A stretch of 7,199 bases of DNA from Chloroflexota bacterium (lineage in GTDB: Bacteria > Chloroflexota > Dehalococcoidia > JACQTR01): assembly GCA_016210705.1 (NCBI GenBank), contig JACQTR010000159.1:1-7199 (forward strand). The letters are read 5' to 3'. The notes under the pieces were generated by a model. That model saw only the letters and a list, made by a program, of their open reading frames with translations, made no database searches and was not told the origin of the DNA. A program made the translations under genes and the position numbers. Within the stretch, counting starts at the first letter, position 1, and every line of letters begins with the position of its first letter. Shown here in pieces: positions 6,308 through 7,199 of the stretch.

Positions 6308-6796
6308 GTGGGTCGTAATGTCATTACCGCGACTCGGCAGAATCATGCTTTAGAGCATGCTACCATAGCCCTCATCCTAGCCCGAATGGGAGGCAATGTT
6401 AGGTTGGCAGGACGAGCCACCGCTGACGGCTTCTACGTCTTTGGCCCGGTCCCCACCGAGGTGGTAGCCGAAGCGGCCCAAGAGGGTCTGGCCCGCCTCC
6501 AAAGGGGAGAGAGCGATTTGGCGGTATCGGCTTTTTGTGGAACAAACCTGGCTGTAGCTGGCACGTTGGCTGGGTTGTCCTCAATTATAGCTATGGGGAA
6601 CAAAAGGCGAGTGGAGCGACTACCTCAGGTACTTTCAGCGGCTTTAGCCGCTATCATTTTAGCCCAGCCCTTAGGTCGCCTCGTGCAAAAACACCTCACT
6701 ACCTCGTCCAATTTGCCCGAACTCCACATCGTGGGGATTCAACATATGGGTCTTGGCCGGTGGACCCTGCACAAGGTAAAAACCCAGGGATGGTAA
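6308..6796 (+). CDS. DUF6391-like small membrane protein with HxxEH motif
   Basis: A 162-residue protein of unknown function. I place it in DUF6391 from the N-terminal signature RQNHALEHATI (10-20) and the central FCGTNLAVAGTLAG (76-89), recalled from the family rather than searched. His13, Glu16 and His17 form HxxEH, the spacing used by inverted zinc peptidases of the M16 type. Whether it binds metal here is unknown. Two hydrophobic segments (about 80-97 and 106-121) suggest membrane insertion. The short C-terminal part holds His140, His146 and His155. The start is GTG at 6308, with a good AAAGGAG seven bases upstream and its own promoter. It is followed after 79 bases by the bS22-type gene, in the same direction and possibly on the same message. 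Confidence 0.75.
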   Translation: MGRNVITATRQNHALEHATIALILARMGGNVRLAGRATADGFYVFGPVPTEVVAEAAQEGLARLQRGESDLAVSAFCGTNLAVAGTLAGLSSIIAMGNKRRVERLPQVLSAALAAIILAQPLGRLVQKHLTTSSNLPELHIVGIQHMGLGRWTLHKVKTQGW

Positions 6797-6831
6797 TTCA
6801 TGACATGGGAAACCAGATTACCTATCGTGAG

Positions 6832-6860
6832 TTAATAGGGAGGTAAAAACAAGCTATGCT
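6832..6860 (+). promoter_or_regulatory. Possible promoter of the bS22-type gene
   Basis: TTAATA (6832-6837), a 17-base spacer and TATGCT (6855-6860), each matching four of six consensus bases. A start near 6867 would leave a leader of about nine bases with AGAGGA at its 5' end. Read-through from the DUF6391 gene is the alternative. Confidence 0.35.
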
Positions 6861-6875
6861 AGATCGGCAGAGGAT

Positions 6876-6971
6876 ATGGGGTCAGTAGTAAAAAAGCGAC
6901 GCAAGAAAATCCGTAAGCACAAATACGAAAAGATGTTGAAAAAGACACGCTGGCAACGTCGCCACAAGTAA
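6876..6971 (+). CDS. Small basic ribosomal protein, bS22/AURKAIP1-COX24 type
   Basis: A 31-residue, extremely basic protein. It begins MGSVVKKRRKKIRKH and ends KKTRWQRRHK. It has the typical pattern of the short AURKAIP1/COX24-domain proteins, represented in the mycobacterial 30S subunit as bS22 and in mitochondria as mS38. There GSV-KKRRK is followed by H/K-rich residues and a TR-QRR ending. It is presumed to sit on the small ribosomal subunit. The ATG follows AGAGGA (6869-6874) with only one base between, an unusually tight SD. A 10-codon reading frame at 6856-6888 overlaps the start in another frame. The gene is too short for usual ORF length cut-offs, so it is easily missed. Confidence 0.88.
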   Translation: MGSVVKKRRKKIRKHKYEKMLKKTRWQRRHK

Positions 6972-6972
6972 T

Positions 6973-7012
6973 GGCGTTTAAATCTAACGCCTAAACCCCT
7001 ACCTTAGGTTAG
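6973..7012 (+). other. Two mutually exclusive hairpins after the bS22-type gene
   Basis: Hairpin A pairs GGCGTT (6973-6978) with AACGCC (6986-6991) around a seven-base loop, starting two bases after the stop codon. Hairpin B pairs CCTAA (6990-6994) with TTAGG (7004-7008), extended after a two-base bulge by CTAA (6984-6987) with TTAG (7009-7012). The arms share 6984-6991, so both cannot form together. No T-run follows either one, so neither is a standard intrinsic terminator. They could mark 3'-end processing between the mRNA and the tRNA. Confidence 0.35.
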
Positions 7013-7034
7013 TGATTCCCCAACCCTAGAACGC

Positions 7035-7107
7035 GTCCCTGTAGCTCAGTGGATAGAGCAACTGCCCTCTAAGCAGTGGGTCGCAGGTTCGATTCCTGCC
7101 AGGGACG
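7035..7107 (+). tRNA. tRNA-Arg(UCU)
   Basis: A full cloverleaf of 73 bases. Acceptor GTCCCTG (7035-7041) pairs perfectly with CAGGGAC (7100-7106). D stem GCTC/GAGC (7044-7047 with 7056-7059). Anticodon stem ACTGC/GCAGT (7061-7065 with 7073-7077) encloses loop CCTCTAA with anticodon TCT at 7068-7070, which reads AGA as arginine. The variable loop is GGGTC. T arm GCAGG-TTCGATT-CCTGC (7083-7099). The discriminator is G7107 and CCA is not encoded, so it must be added after transcription. Flanking bases GC (7033-7034) could extend the acceptor pairing with G7107 and C7108. The bS22-type gene ends 63 bases upstream, so co-transcription is possible. Confidence 0.96.
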
Positions 7108-7133
7108 CTACCTATGTTGCATTTCCGCCCTGC

Positions 7134-7163
7134 TTGCCCATTTGGGGAGACCGTAAATATCCT
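7134..7163 (+). promoter_or_regulatory. Weak possible promoter near the right edge
   Basis: TTGCCC (7134-7139) and TATCCT (7158-7163) with an 18-base spacer. An ATG at 7185 follows, open for five codons (MPANK) to the window end. Both hexamers are only four of six matches and no SD is visible before the ATG, so this is a weak hint that another plus-strand gene starts here. Confidence 0.18.
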
Positions 7164-7199
7164 TTAGAAAGTTGCTGAATCTGGATGCCTGCTAATAAG

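Noticed and set aside
6535..6846. Open frame of 103 codons overlapping the DUF6391 gene and running past its stop, with a short tail MGNQITYRELIGR (6805-6846)
   Set aside because: Most of it is out of frame with the recognised gene. The tail has no SD or known similarity, so a separate peptide cannot be supported.
1..7199. CRISPR array, insertion sequence, attachment site or integron signature
   Set aside because: No regularly spaced repeats, terminal inverted repeats or recombinase/transposase reading frames were seen. The tRNA shows no duplicated 3' end within the window.

Overview
The window looks like bacterial chromosome with moderate GC. It is most likely from the Chloroflexota (Anaerolineae-like or a neighbouring class), but this is an inference. 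It rests on a DUF6391-type protein (a family I know from Chloroflexota and cyanobacteria), a 31-residue bS22/AURKAIP1-type ribosomal protein, and a secreted protein with a BACON-like domain and a C-terminal 'RIFLPNL' tail of a kind common in Chloroflexota secretomes. No mobile element, CRISPR array or phage gene was seen.

Layout. Positions 1-260 hold two back-to-back extended -10 promoters. One points left into a fragmentary minus-strand reading frame that runs off the window edge. The other points right into a compact five-gene plus-strand run (280-6253) with gaps or overlaps of a few bases: class 1A dihydroorotate dehydrogenase (pyrD), a GH67-like (alpha-glucuronidase family) lipoprotein, a DedA-family membrane protein, a membrane-anchored PD40/TolB-like beta-propeller, and a secreted lysozyme-fold (lytic transglycosylase-like) protein with a BACON-like domain. 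A second extended -10 promoter at 6259-6286 starts a new unit with a DUF6391 membrane protein. It is followed by the tiny bS22-type gene, a pair of mutually exclusive hairpins and tRNA-Arg(UCU). The last 92 bases hold nothing firm, except perhaps the first five codons of another gene.

How the genes may work together. pyrD is ordinary pyrimidine synthesis. The four genes behind it all act at or outside the membrane: a surface glycosidase, a DedA protein (a family linked to polyprenyl-phosphate or phospholipid flipping), an anchored propeller and a wall-cleaving enzyme. Their tight packing suggests co-expression of an envelope or surface-glycan module behind a housekeeping promoter. That functional link is a hypothesis; only the packing is seen directly.

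The main points for a second look are: a probable non-canonical ATT start for the GH67-like lipoprotein; an intact GH67 catalytic triad in a surface lipoprotein; an HxxEH (inverzincin-like) motif in the DUF6391 protein; the envelope gene cluster itself; and a divergent partial gene at the left edge that may be a retropepsin-like protease.
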